Part shown: positions 6,948 to 15,189 of the stretch, in pieces
Numbering within the stretch: position 1 is the stretch's first letter
How the letters are laid out: the number at the start of each line of letters is the position of its first letter
Source of the DNA: Candidatus Nitrosopumilus sp.
Lineage (GTDB): Archaea > Thermoproteota > Nitrososphaeria > Nitrososphaerales > Nitrosopumilaceae
Assembly (NCBI GenBank): GCA_029250275.1
Contig: JAPFBP010000003.1
Span: forward strand, 1 to 58,918
DNA: 58,918 bases
Reading direction: 5' to 3'
Made by a program: the position numbers and the translations under genes
Notes under the pieces: generated by a model
Told to the model about the DNA's origin: nothing
The model's input: only the letters and a program-made list of their open reading frames with translations
Database searches by the model: none

Positions 6948-7658
6948 ATGTTGATTATGAATTCAAAGAAAATTTTCATTATTTCTATAATTTCATTGGT
7001 ACTTGTATTTTCTTCAGAACCATCAGTTTTGGGTTATGGTGGGCCACCTGAACAAAGCAGTGCTAACAATTACACTGTGGAGATAATTTCTGATGATATC
7101 TCATATGCACTTGGGGAATCTGTAATATTTTCTGGTAGTGTAAACAAGTATGACGAAGAGAGAAATTTACGAATTTCAATTTTCAGTACTGGAAATAATT
7201 TAGTTCTCTCTCAAATAACTTCAGTAGGGGTTGATGGTACATTCTCACATAATGTAATACTGGATGAAAAATTCAGTGATGGGACATTTAAAGTCAAAGC
7301 TCAATATGGAAATTCAAAGACAACTATCACAATCATTTCATTTGAAGTGATTTCTAGTGACACTACATCCGTTTCTCAAAATAACAAAATTCCTGATTGG
7401 ATTAAGAACAACGCTGGATGGTGGGCAGATGGACAAATTGATGATAATTCATTTGTTGAAGGCATTCAATTCTTAATCAAAGAAGGATTCATGAAAATTC
7501 CAATCACTGAGCAAGGTTCAGTTTCTCAAAATAACAAAATTCCTGATTGGATTAAGAACAACGCTGGATGGTGGGCAGATGGACAAATTGATGATAATTC
7601 ATTTGTTGAAGGCATTCAATTCTTAATCAAAGAAGGATTCATGAAATTATCAAAATAA
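6948..7658 (+). CDS. Secreted protein with two identical C-terminal modules
   Basis: The product is 236 aa. A signal peptide covers about residues 1-26, followed by a beta-rich domain (about 35-125). Two copies of a 42-codon module then contain IPDWIKNNAGWWADGQIDD and EGIQFLIKEGFMK. This Trp-rich module occurs in many secreted thaumarchaeal proteins and is thought to be an extracellular binding domain of unknown ligand. The copies are identical over 126 bp, which implies a recent duplication or gene conversion. ATG 6948 is used; ATG 6957 is an alternative. Confidence 0.75.
   Translation: MLIMNSKKIFIISIISLVLVFSSEPSVLGYGGPPEQSSANNYTVEIISDDISYALGESVIFSGSVNKYDEERNLRISIFSTGNNLVLSQITSVGVDGTFSHNVILDEKFSDGTFKVKAQYGNSKTTITIISFEVISSDTTSVSQNNKIPDWIKNNAGWWADGQIDDNSFVEGIQFLIKEGFMKIPITEQGSVSQNNKIPDWIKNNAGWWADGQIDDNSFVEGIQFLIKEGFMKLSK
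7371..7646 (+). repeat. Direct repeat, two perfect 126-bp copies 150 bp apart
   Basis: Copy 1 covers 7371-7496 and copy 2 covers 7521-7646; they are identical at every base. The 24-bp spacer encodes the linker between modules. Identity at silent sites shows recent duplication or active homogenisation. Confidence 0.95.
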
Positions 7659-7738
7659 AGCAAAATTTCTAAATAATTTAGACCTAAAAGATACAACAAA
7701 ACTAGTAGATTTATTTTCAAATAATACTATCGATTTAC

Positions 7739-8215
7739 ATGTCTAAATTTTCTCTTGTAGCAACGGGTGGAACTTTTGATATTATCCATAGAGGTCATTT
7801 TACTTTACTATCAAATGCATTTGATATTGCTGATAAAGTAATCATAGGAATTACAAGTGATGAATTTGCTACCAAAAAAGGTAAAATTCTTACCAACAAA
7901 TACGATCAACGTTTTAAAAATTTAACCTCTATTATTTCAAAAGAATTCCCTAATGCTTCTTTTGAAATTAGTAAATTGGAAAATGATTTTGGACCTGCTG
8001 TTCTAGAAAAAGGAGTTGAAGCACTAGTTGTTAGCGATGAAACAAGTAATCAAGGAACTATCCTTAATGAATTAAGATCAAAAAAGAATCTTCCACCTGT
8101 TCAAGTTGTTACTGTTCCAATGTTTTTAGCAAAAGACGGAACGAGAATATCAACGACTAGAATTAAAAATTCTGAAATTGATATTGATGGAAACTTGCTA
8201 TCAATTGACAAGTAG
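7739..8215 (+). CDS. coaD: Phosphopantetheine adenylyltransferase (archaeal type)
   Basis: PPAT joins ATP and 4'-phosphopantetheine to give dephospho-CoA, the next-to-last step of CoA synthesis. The 158-aa product has the nucleotidyltransferase signature TGGTFDIIHRGH with the HxGH motif at residues 17-20, and the second signature RISTTRI near residue 140. Archaeal PPATs are of this length and differ from bacterial CoaD in sequence. It starts with ATG and is followed after 52 bp by a small unknown gene on the same strand. Confidence 0.92.
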   Translation: MSKFSLVATGGTFDIIHRGHFTLLSNAFDIADKVIIGITSDEFATKKGKILTNKYDQRFKNLTSIISKEFPNASFEISKLENDFGPAVLEKGVEALVVSDETSNQGTILNELRSKKNLPPVQVVTVPMFLAKDGTRISTTRIKNSEIDIDGNLLSIDK

Positions 8216-8267
8216 CTTATCGAACTTTGAGTAATTGGAATAAAACAAAATTTTTGGATTGAGCCTC

Positions 8268-8597
8268 ATGGCAATCATTAATCATATGATGAAAAAAATT
8301 GATACTGATGTAGCAAATCTCAAACAGGGATTACATCCTCAAAATCTTTCATATTGGTATGATAAAATTATTAAAGAAACTATTGAAATGGCTCCCCCAT
8401 GGCTTCAGGATAAAATCAAAGTTCATCAAGATCCTGTTCTCCCAATGAAATTTAATTTAGATATTTCAAAACGTGCTGTAAGATATTTCATGATTGTAGT
8501 TGACAATAATTTGGATGATATGCAATATTCTACAAAACTCTATTTTCTTAAAGTGCAAGAAATAATGTCAACTGAAATGGATAAATCTTTAGTTTAG
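8268..8597 (+). CDS. Conserved small protein, function unknown
   Basis: The product is 109 aa from ATG 8268; an in-frame TTG at 8259 would add three residues. It is mostly helical by composition and contains MAPPWLQDKIKV and a central MKFNLDISKRAVRYFMIVVD. No metal motif, signal peptide or membrane helix is seen. It follows coaD closely on the same strand and may be co-transcribed. I do not recognise the family beyond its looking like a lineage-conserved archaeal protein. Confidence 0.7.
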   Translation: MAIINHMMKKIDTDVANLKQGLHPQNLSYWYDKIIKETIEMAPPWLQDKIKVHQDPVLPMKFNLDISKRAVRYFMIVVDNNLDDMQYSTKLYFLKVQEIMSTEMDKSLV

Positions 8598-8669
8598 ATG
8601 GTTTTTTTAATTCTAGGCATAAATTCAAGCTCTAAGTATCTATAACCTATAGATCTAATTTTCTATAAT

Positions 8670-9830
8670 ATGGATCTCTACAAATCAAAATATTCTGATG
8701 GAAAAACAGATGGAAGAAATTCTAGACGAGAAAATAATACATCTCGCTCTTTTAGAAATTCTGGAGATAATAGAGGTTCAAGATTTTCACGAGATGACAG
8801 TAGAAATGAATCTACAACTGTAACTTGTTCTGATTGTGGTACTGAATGTACAGTTCCATTTGTTCCAAGATCTAACAAACCTGTTTACTGTAGTGATTGT
8901 TTTAGAAAAAACAAACCAGAAGATTCAGGAAATGATAGATATTCCAGAGATGATAGAAATTCCAGAGATAATAGAAATTCTGGAGATAATAGAGGTTCAA
9001 GATTTTCACGAGATGACAGTAGAAATGAATCTACAACTGTAACTTGTTCTGATTGTGGTACTGAATGTACAGTTCCATTTGTTCCAAGATTTAACAAACC
9101 TGTTTACTGTAGTGATTGTTTTAGAAAAAACAAACCAGAAGATTCAGGAAATGATAGATATTCCAGAGATGATAGAAATTCCAGAGATAATAGAAATTCT
9201 GGAGATAATAGAGGTTCAAGATTTTCACGAGATGACAGTAGAAATGAATCTACAACTGTAACTTGTTCTGATTGTGGTACTGAATGTACAGTTCCATTTG
9301 TTCCAAGATTTAACAAACCTGTTTACTGTAGTGATTGTTTTAGAAAAAACAAACCAGAAGATTCAGGAAATGATAGATATTCTAGAGATGATAGAAATTC
9401 TGGAGATAATAGAGGTTCGCGATCATCTTCTAGATCAGAATCTAGTAGAGATAATTCTAGATCTAGAAAACCACGAAATGATAAATTTTTGAGAAAACGA
9501 GAGAGCTTCTATTCTAATGGTTCAGATAAATTTTATGAAACTATCAAAGAAAAATTATATGAAATCTTGGGTGGAAAAATTTGTTCTAATTGCGGTTTTA
9601 GTGATGAAAGAGCCGTAGGAATTAGTCCAATATCTGAAAATGTTACTTCTGATAATTCTGGACGTGGAGGTGATGCTGCATCTTGGGGAAAATATATCTC
9701 ATCACCAGATCTTGCTAGAGAAGAATTAAAGGTATTTTGTTTAAATTGTAATGAAATTCGAGAACCTGTTCCATCAAAACGATCTGAAGACAGATCAAGT
9801 TCAAAAAAGAGCAAACACTTTCCTAGATGA
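8670..9830 (+). CDS. Repeat protein with three zinc ribbons and a degenerate HNH-like C-terminus
   Basis: The product is 386 aa. Residues about 30-245 hold three copies of a 67-73-residue module. Each has an Arg/Asp/Ser-rich linker (such as SRDDRNSRDNRNSGDNRGSR) and a CxxC...CxxC ribbon (TCSDCGTECTVPFVPR, then KPVYCSDCF). The C-terminal ~85 residues (ICSNCGFSDERAVG ... VFCLNCNEIRE) look like the two-Cys-pair frame of an HNH nuclease, but the expected DH after the first Cys pair is SP, so catalysis is unlikely. Charged linkers and ribbons suggest nucleic-acid binding. The start is ATG. Copy number may vary between strains. Confidence 0.8.
   Translation: MDLYKSKYSDGKTDGRNSRRENNTSRSFRNSGDNRGSRFSRDDSRNESTTVTCSDCGTECTVPFVPRSNKPVYCSDCFRKNKPEDSGNDRYSRDDRNSRDNRNSGDNRGSRFSRDDSRNESTTVTCSDCGTECTVPFVPRFNKPVYCSDCFRKNKPEDSGNDRYSRDDRNSRDNRNSGDNRGSRFSRDDSRNESTTVTCSDCGTECTVPFVPRFNKPVYCSDCFRKNKPEDSGNDRYSRDDRNSGDNRGSRSSSRSESSRDNSRSRKPRNDKFLRKRESFYSNGSDKFYETIKEKLYEILGGKICSNCGFSDERAVGISPISENVTSDNSGRGGDAASWGKYISSPDLAREELKVFCLNCNEIREPVPSKRSEDRSSSKKSKHFPR
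8761..9399 (+). repeat. Tandem repeat, 219-bp unit x3 (third copy shortened)
   Basis: Units span 8761-8979, 8980-9198 and 9199-9399. The first two differ by one noticed base (Ser to Phe codon in the ribbon). The third has lost 18 bp of linker. A fourth partial unit begins at 9400. The near-identity includes silent positions, so the array is young or kept uniform by recombination. Confidence 0.95.
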
Positions 9831-9892
9831 TTAGTAGAATCATCTATGAGAATTAGTTAACACTTTAATTATAATTCTTTTAATATTAATTC

Positions 9893-9976
9893 ATGAATGG
9901 TGATTTCAAAGCATTAGGAATTTCTCTAATTGTTGTTGTTGGAATTGTAACGGCATATGCTGTATTTGGTTTATAA
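9893..9976 (+). CDS. Small single-pass membrane protein (27 aa)
   Basis: The frame MNGDFKALGISLIVVVGIVT ends TAYAVFGL. It has a short polar N-terminus and one hydrophobic helix. An AT-rich TATA-like stretch around 9864-9872 lies at leaderless distance. It ends 2 bp before the convergent gene at 9979. Length and context make it plausible but not certain. Confidence 0.45.
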   Translation: MNGDFKALGISLIVVVGIVTAYAVFGL

Positions 9977-9978
9977 AA

Positions 9979-10260
9979 TCATTCTTTGACTATTTCTACA
10001 ATATCTTCAATAATTCTAGTTGAAATTAACGTGTGTTCTTTATCTAAGACCGATTGTATAAAATCTACAAATCTTTCTACATTTGCTTCATCTTTGAATA
10101 CAATACTATGAGCAGATTTATCTTTTAATGAAATTACTAATTCATTTTTAACAATATTTAAAATTCTTCTAATGTATGTCTCTTTACCATCTTTTATGAA
10201 AATAAAACTAGATAGTTTTTGAGCCTCGTATTTATCATCACATGCTATAGTTATTTTCAT
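9979..10260 (-). CDS. Small conserved protein co-transcribed with trpS
   Basis: The product is 93 aa, begins MKITIACDDKYEAQKLSSF and is alpha/beta in character. The ATG overlaps the trpS stop codon (ATGA), so translation is probably coupled to trpS. No catalytic motif, Cys cluster or membrane helix is visible. I do not recognise the family. Coupling to a tRNA synthetase hints at a translation-related role, but that is inference only. Confidence 0.7.
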   Translation of the reverse strand: MKITIACDDKYEAQKLSSFIFIKDGKETYIRRILNIVKNELVISLKDKSAHSIVFKDEANVERFVDFIQSVLDKEHTLISTRIIEDIVEIVKE

Positions 10261-11369
10261 TTATCCTCAAAAAGAAATTGTTCTATCTGGTTTTTTGCTT
10301 TTTCTCTATTTTCTTGATGAACTGCAAGAAATGAATTAATTTTTTCAATTAAAATTGCTTTTAGTTCGCCTGAAAGTAATTTGCCTGATTTATAATCTTC
10401 ATAAATTATTTTTAATTTAGCATCATCTGGTTCAAAAAATATTCTTAGATATTGATAGGATACATCGATATCTGGGTTTCCACCAAGTTTTCTATGTTGT
10501 TCAATATCTGGTTGTCCTCCTGAAAATGCATGCTTGTTAATTTTATTTTTTACTTCACTTGGTGAATCTGTTGTGTAAATCGTACCTTTCTCATTTGATG
10601 CTGACATTTTTCCTCCTGGACCTTCTAAACTTGGAATCATAATATTATGAATTAAAGCTGGTTTTTGTTTTCCAATTTTTGGTGCAATATCTCTTGTTAA
10701 TCTAAAGTGAGGATCTTGATCAACTCCTAATGGAATTAACACTGGTTTGTCTTCAATAAAACATGGGGCTGATTGTAATGATGTATAAAATATCATTCCA
10801 ATGTTTGTTTCATTTGTGAAACCAAATGTTGCTTTTGTATTAGAAAAATTAATTTTTTTTGCTACTTCAGCTGCAATTGGATATAACGTTTGAATATTTT
10901 TTGTATTGATAATAATTTTTGTTTTTTCTGGGTTGAAACCTAATGCGATAAAATCTAATGCATTCTCATATGCAAATTTCTTTGTTTCTTCTAAAGTTAG
11001 ATTAGGTTTTGAATAAAATTTCTCATCATCAGTAAGTTGAAAATACATGTTAACATCAAATTTATCTTGTAACCATTTTGCAAACATCCATGGTACTAAA
11101 TGTCCAATATGGGTATGACCTGAAGGACCTCTTCCTGTATATAGAAAGAATTTGTTCCCTTTCTCATATTCATCTAGTATTCTAGTCAGTTCTCTATGTG
11201 AGAAGAAAATACCTCGTCTGAGCATAAAATGGTCTTCTCCTGTGATTTTTTTGATTCTCTCGAGTAATTCTGAAGAAATTTTTTCAGTTCCAAATTGCTT
11301 GATTAATTTATCATAGTCAATATTTCCCTCTACATGCCACGGAGTTACAATAAAGTCATCTGCTGACAT
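10257..11369 (-). CDS. trpS: Tryptophanyl-tRNA synthetase
   Basis: TrpRS charges tRNA-Trp in the cytoplasm; the tRNA-Trp gene lies at 19097-19170. The 370-aa class I enzyme has the archaeal/eukaryotic layout: GRGPSGHTHIGHLVPW contains the HIGH motif (about residues 82-92), FQLTDDEKF follows, and KMSAS is the second signature (about residue 252). The ATG at 11369 lies about 24 bp from the TTTAAA core at 11391, so the mRNA is likely leaderless. It diverges from pheS-pheT and overlaps the small downstream gene by 4 bp. Confidence 0.96.
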   Translation of the reverse strand: MSADDFIVTPWHVEGNIDYDKLIKQFGTEKISSELLERIKKITGEDHFMLRRGIFFSHRELTRILDEYEKGNKFFLYTGRGPSGHTHIGHLVPWMFAKWLQDKFDVNMYFQLTDDEKFYSKPNLTLEETKKFAYENALDFIALGFNPEKTKIIINTKNIQTLYPIAAEVAKKINFSNTKATFGFTNETNIGMIFYTSLQSAPCFIEDKPVLIPLGVDQDPHFRLTRDIAPKIGKQKPALIHNIMIPSLEGPGGKMSASNEKGTIYTTDSPSEVKNKINKHAFSGGQPDIEQHRKLGGNPDIDVSYQYLRIFFEPDDAKLKIIYEDYKSGKLLSGELKAILIEKINSFLAVHQENREKAKNQIEQFLFEDK

Positions 11370-11390
11370 CCATCTTGACTTAGGTTAAGG

Positions 11391-11398
11391 TTTAAAAA
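11391..11398. promoter_or_regulatory. Single symmetric TATA box between trpS and pheS
   Basis: The only good TATA in the 51-bp gap is TTTAAAAA. Its palindromic core TTTAAA is about 24 bp from the trpS ATG (11369) and about 27 bp from the pheS TTG (11421). It could serve both leaderless genes in opposite directions, so their transcription may compete. Confidence 0.45.
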
Positions 11399-11420
11399 GT
11401 CTTTTTCGGATTCTTTGCTG

Positions 11421-12809
11421 TTGTCGCAAGTTTTTCATGAAATTGAAAAAAAAATTATCGCCTCTTTAAGAGACAATCCAAAACAATCTCCTGAGTCATT
11501 AGAAAAATCTACACAACTTTCACCTGATCAAATTAGACGAGGAATTGAATGGCTTAAATTAAAAAATTTGGCAATTGTCACTGAATCAAAATCAAGTATT
11601 TTGAGTTTAGGGAAAAATGGTGTTGAATCTTTTACAAAAGGATTGCCTGAAAGAAGATTGTTAGATTTACTAAAAACTGGACCAAGAAAATTATCTGATT
11701 TACAAAAAGAATTAGGCTTTGTATTTGGACCTTCCATGGGTCTAGCTAGAAAAAATAATTGGGTTGAAGTTTCACTTGATGAAATTTCTATAAAGGATCC
11801 TCCTTCAGAACTTCTAGGAGAAAAAACTCTCAAACTTATTGGAAATGAAAAATTATCTAAAGATAAAATTGATGATGATGATTTATCTGGCCTTTTGAAA
11901 AGACCTGATTTTATTATTGAGGATGTTATTAAAACAAAAGAAATTTCATTATCAGATTTGGCAAAATCAATTAAACTTTCAGATTCTGTTGGTGGGATTG
12001 ATGTTGAAGCTAACGTTCCAGAAGTTTTTGTTGCAAGAACTCATCCTCTAAAAGATACTATTGATGAAATTCGTGAGATATTTGTCACACTTGGTTTTTC
12101 AGAAATTCTTGGTAATATGACCCAATCAAGCTTTTGGAATTTTGATGCTTTGTTTACTCCACAAGATCATCCTGCAAGAGAATTACAAGATACATTTTAT
12201 CTAGATAGAATAAATGCTAAAAAAATTGGAACCCCTGAACAAATAAGAAAAGTTTCCGAATCTCATAAAAAGAATTGGCGATATCAGTGGGATATTAATG
12301 AAGCAAGAAAAATGGTTCTTAGAACCCACACCACTTGTGTAACAATCAAACATTTAGCTGAAAACAAACCTGATGAGGCACGAATATTCTCTTTAGGTCG
12401 TGTATTTAGAAATGAAAAAGTTAGTTACAAACATTTGGTTGAATTTAATCAAATTGAAGGCATCGTTGTTGGAAAAGATGCTTCATTGAGAAATTTAATG
12501 GGAATTCAACGAGAGTTTTACAAACGAATTGGAATTACCAAAATTAAATTTTGGCCAACATTTTTTCCCTATACTGAACCATCACTTCAAACTATGGTTT
12601 ACAATGAAAAATTAGGAAAATGGATTGAATTGTTTGGAATGGGTATTTTTAGACCTGAAGTAACTAAACCCCTTGGTATTACTCAACCTGTTTTAGCTTG
12701 GGGTGGCGGTATTGAAAGAATTGCTATGTTAAAGTATGATCTAGGTGATGTAAGAGAGTTTTACAATAATAATCTTGGTTGGTTAAGGAGTGCTATAAAA
12801 TGCCAGTAA
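11421..12809 (+). CDS. pheS: Phenylalanyl-tRNA synthetase alpha subunit
   Basis: PheS carries the catalytic class II core of the alpha2-beta2 enzyme that charges tRNA-Phe. The product is about 462 aa. Winged-helix-like repeats of the archaeal/eukaryotic type fill the N-terminal third. Class II motifs follow: motif 2 around LRTHTTCVTIKHL and FSLGRVFRNEKV, and motif 3 near the C-terminus (WGGGIERIAMLKY). No ATG is available. TTG 11421 is chosen because it lies about 27 bp after the TATA core; TTG 11415 is an alternative. It overlaps pheT by 10 bp. Confidence 0.94.
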   Translation: MSQVFHEIEKKIIASLRDNPKQSPESLEKSTQLSPDQIRRGIEWLKLKNLAIVTESKSSILSLGKNGVESFTKGLPERRLLDLLKTGPRKLSDLQKELGFVFGPSMGLARKNNWVEVSLDEISIKDPPSELLGEKTLKLIGNEKLSKDKIDDDDLSGLLKRPDFIIEDVIKTKEISLSDLAKSIKLSDSVGGIDVEANVPEVFVARTHPLKDTIDEIREIFVTLGFSEILGNMTQSSFWNFDALFTPQDHPARELQDTFYLDRINAKKIGTPEQIRKVSESHKKNWRYQWDINEARKMVLRTHTTCVTIKHLAENKPDEARIFSLGRVFRNEKVSYKHLVEFNQIEGIVVGKDASLRNLMGIQREFYKRIGITKIKFWPTFFPYTEPSLQTMVYNEKLGKWIELFGMGIFRPEVTKPLGITQPVLAWGGGIERIAMLKYDLGDVREFYNNNLGWLRSAIKCQ

Positions 12810-14440
12810 TTGAATTATCTTATTCTCGTCTCCAAAAATTAATTGGTAAAGTAACAAAAAAACAAATTTCTGATTCATTACCTTTTCTTGGATTAGATAT
12901 TGAATCAGAAGATAAAGATCTTATACGGATTGAATATAGCCCAAATAGACCTGATTACTCAACTGATTATGGGATTGCACTTGGCATGCAAGGATTACTT
13001 GGGATTAAAACTGGCATGGTAAAACTCAATGTAAAAAAATCTCACAATTATCAAATTTCTGTTAATTCTTCAGTGACAAAGATTAGGCCTTTTGTAACTG
13101 GAATTATTGCAAAAAATGGAAAAGTTGATGATAAAACAATCAAGCAATTAATGACCATGCAAGAGGATCTTCATTTTGGAATAGGAAGAAAAAGAAAAAA
13201 ATCGTCAATTGGAATACATGATTTAGATAAGATTTCGTTTCCACTAGTTTACACTACAACAACTAGAAATCATAAATTCATTCCATTAAACTCTGAAAAA
13301 GAGACAACTATCTCAGAAATATTGGTAAACACTGATGTTGGAAAAGATTATGGTTCTATACTTGGTCAATCTTCTCAAGTACCTATAATTTTAGATGATA
13401 ATGAAAATACAGTATCTTTCCCTCCTATAATTAACGCTGCAGTCACCACAGTTACTACAAAAACTAAAAATCTCTTTGTTGAGGTAACTGGAATTAACAA
13501 AGAAGATGCTGAAGATATGCTTGCAGTTGTAGCGACCATTTTACAAAGTGCTGGTTTTATCTTAGAATCAATAAAAATAACAGGTGCAAAAAATTCTTCA
13601 CCAAAATTAGAACAAAGAAAAATTACTGTTAGTACTTCATTGATCAATCAGATTTTAGGTTTAAATCTTAATTCTTCAAAAATTATCTCATCTTTAAAAA
13701 AATCTCGCTTAGATGCAATATCTAAAGGGACAAATATTATTTGTACAATACCTGCATATAGATTTGATATTTTTGGACCTTTAGATTTAGTTGAAGAAGT
13801 TGCTTTGGGATACGGAATCCAAAATCTTGAACCTATACTATCTCCTTCTCAAACTATAGGAAAAATAAATCCTGTTTCATTAAAACTAAAATCTCTAGAT
13901 CAAACAATGATTGGACTTGGATTTCTTGAAGCTTTGAATTCTAGTTTGACTAGTAAACGAGTATTATATGATATGACTAACAGAGATTCAACAAAAATTA
14001 TTTCTGTACTTGATTCAAAAAGTAGAGAACATACTATTTTACGTGATTCTATTCTTCCAGGTTTATTAGAAAATCTTTCAAAGAATATTCACGAATCGTA
14101 TCCTCAAAAAATGTTTGAAACTGGAACTGTTTTTGCTACAGAAAACCCAATATCTGAAAAAATTAATTTTTCTGGTATCAGTGCACATAAAGATGCAAAT
14201 TTCACTGAAATAAAATCAATTATTCAATCTGCATTAAATATTGGATTTGGAATTAAGGTAGAAACGAAAACTGCAACTAATTCTACATTTGAAGATGGTT
14301 ATTGTGCATCAATTGTTCTAAATAATATTCCAATTGGAATTATTGGAAAAATTGATTCAAAAATTATTGAAAATTATAAGATTCGTGTTCCTGTAGTAGG
14401 ATTTGAGATATCTTTGTCTGATTCTGTTCTTAAAAATTAA
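12800..14440 (+). CDS. pheT: Phenylalanyl-tRNA synthetase beta subunit
   Basis: The 546-aa product is of the archaeal/eukaryotic PheT length. It begins MPVIELSYSRLQKLIGK and has the NRPDYSTDYG segment typical of the B1 region, a B5-like domain (about 270-340) and a C-terminal inactive class II-like domain. It pairs with PheS. ATG 12800 is chosen because AAGGAG sits 9 nt before it, a clear internal Shine-Dalgarno in a region where most first genes lack one. That fits its place as the second gene of an overlapping pair. Confidence 0.95.
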   Translation: MPVIELSYSRLQKLIGKVTKKQISDSLPFLGLDIESEDKDLIRIEYSPNRPDYSTDYGIALGMQGLLGIKTGMVKLNVKKSHNYQISVNSSVTKIRPFVTGIIAKNGKVDDKTIKQLMTMQEDLHFGIGRKRKKSSIGIHDLDKISFPLVYTTTTRNHKFIPLNSEKETTISEILVNTDVGKDYGSILGQSSQVPIILDDNENTVSFPPIINAAVTTVTTKTKNLFVEVTGINKEDAEDMLAVVATILQSAGFILESIKITGAKNSSPKLEQRKITVSTSLINQILGLNLNSSKIISSLKKSRLDAISKGTNIICTIPAYRFDIFGPLDLVEEVALGYGIQNLEPILSPSQTIGKINPVSLKLKSLDQTMIGLGFLEALNSSLTSKRVLYDMTNRDSTKIISVLDSKSREHTILRDSILPGLLENLSKNIHESYPQKMFETGTVFATENPISEKINFSGISAHKDANFTEIKSIIQSALNIGFGIKVETKTATNSTFEDGYCASIVLNNIPIGIIGKIDSKIIENYKIRVPVVGFEISLSDSVLKN

Positions 14441-14480
14441 AACTAATTTTTCAAAAACTGCTTTTCATAATTATTCCTTC

Positions 14481-14698
14481 AATGGTTTTTAGTAGGAGTA
14501 ATCTTATTACAAATCGCCCAAGAGCAGGCATGCAGACGGATTAGGATGAGTCGATCGTAATGATACCAGTGATTTCTAATTCACCCAGGCGTGCTACATT
14601 GTGGGCAACCCCGGTTTCAGAACGCGAGGAGGCGTATGGCTATGACCAATGATTTGGTGCGAGTCAGAACCGGGGAACATCTTTTTTCAAAAACCATT
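14481..14698 (+). ncRNA. Structured RNA candidate, double hairpin with ACA boxes (H/ACA-like)
   Basis: No convincing coding frame covers this stretch, and its GC content exceeds the flanks. Hairpin 1 pairs GCATGC (14528-14533) with GCGTGC (14589-14594), then GGATTAG (14538-14544) with CTAATTC (14576-14582). ACA follows at 14596-14598. Hairpin 2 pairs CCCCGGTT (14609-14616) with AACCGGGG (14668-14675), with an inner ACCAA/TTGGT stem. ACA follows at 14677-14679. In each hairpin 13-15 nt separate the upper stem from the ACA, as in pseudouridine-guide RNAs. Outer arms AATGGTTTTT and AAAAACCATT could pair, and a T-run (14682-14687) may end transcription. Signatures of 5S, SRP and RNase P RNA were looked for and not seen. 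Confidence 0.55.
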
Positions 14699-14714
14699 AA
14701 ACACAGATAAAAAT

Positions 14715-15146
14715 ATGAAAAATAAAATGGTGAATTATTGGTTAGCAAAACAAGAACCTAGTGGACCAAGGGGATATAATTTTGAACAGCTCAAAAAAGA
14801 AAAAACAACCGTATGGGATGGGGTCCATAATAATTTAGCATTAAAGCATATGCGAGAAATGAAATTAGGCGATCTTGTATTTTTTTATCATACAGGTGAT
14901 GAACGACAAGCAGTAGGTATTATGCAAATAACTTCAAAACCATATTCAAATCCTAAAGAAGATGTAGAACGATTTATTGTTGTTGATGTAAAATACAAAA
15001 AAACATTGAAACGTCCAGTAACTCTTGATGAAATAAAAAAAGAGAAAAAATTCAAAGATTGGGAATTAATAAGAATTTCAAGGTTATCTGTAATGCCTGT
15101 GCCAAAGCCAATCTGGGATAGTATTGTAAAGATGTCTCAAAACTAA
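14715..15146 (+). CDS. EVE-domain (PUA-like) protein
   Basis: The 143-aa product begins MKNKMVNYWLAKQEPSGPRG and shows the EVE layout: YWLAKQEPSG, then TVWDGVHNNLALKHMREMK, LGDLVFFYHTG and VDVKYKKTLKRPVTLDE. EVE domains belong to the PUA-like superfamily and bind modified nucleobases in RNA or DNA. The substrate is unknown. ATG 14715 is chosen because an upstream in-frame ATG (14649) falls inside the structured RNA and adds residues unlike the family. It follows the RNA element directly. Confidence 0.88.
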   Translation: MKNKMVNYWLAKQEPSGPRGYNFEQLKKEKTTVWDGVHNNLALKHMREMKLGDLVFFYHTGDERQAVGIMQITSKPYSNPKEDVERFIVVDVKYKKTLKRPVTLDEIKKEKKFKDWELIRISRLSVMPVPKPIWDSIVKMSQN

Positions 15147-15189
15147 CAATAATCGGTTTATTGATATAGTCGATTTATCTAATTTCTGT

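Noticed and set aside
8761-9399. Repeats that could suggest a CRISPR array
   Set aside because: The repeat unit is 219 bp, in frame with a protein and without spacers; it is a coding tandem repeat. Open frames in the other reading frames and on the other strand here are shadows of the same repeat.
14481-14698. RNase P RNA, SRP RNA or 5S rRNA
   Set aside because: The hallmark conserved blocks (RNase P CR-I, the SRP GGAAGG/AGCAG loop, the 5S CCGAUCU-type segment) were looked for and not found.
14649-14714. Longer start for the EVE-domain protein
   Set aside because: It lies inside the structured RNA hairpin and adds 22 residues unlike the family; ATG 14715 gives the normal domain start.
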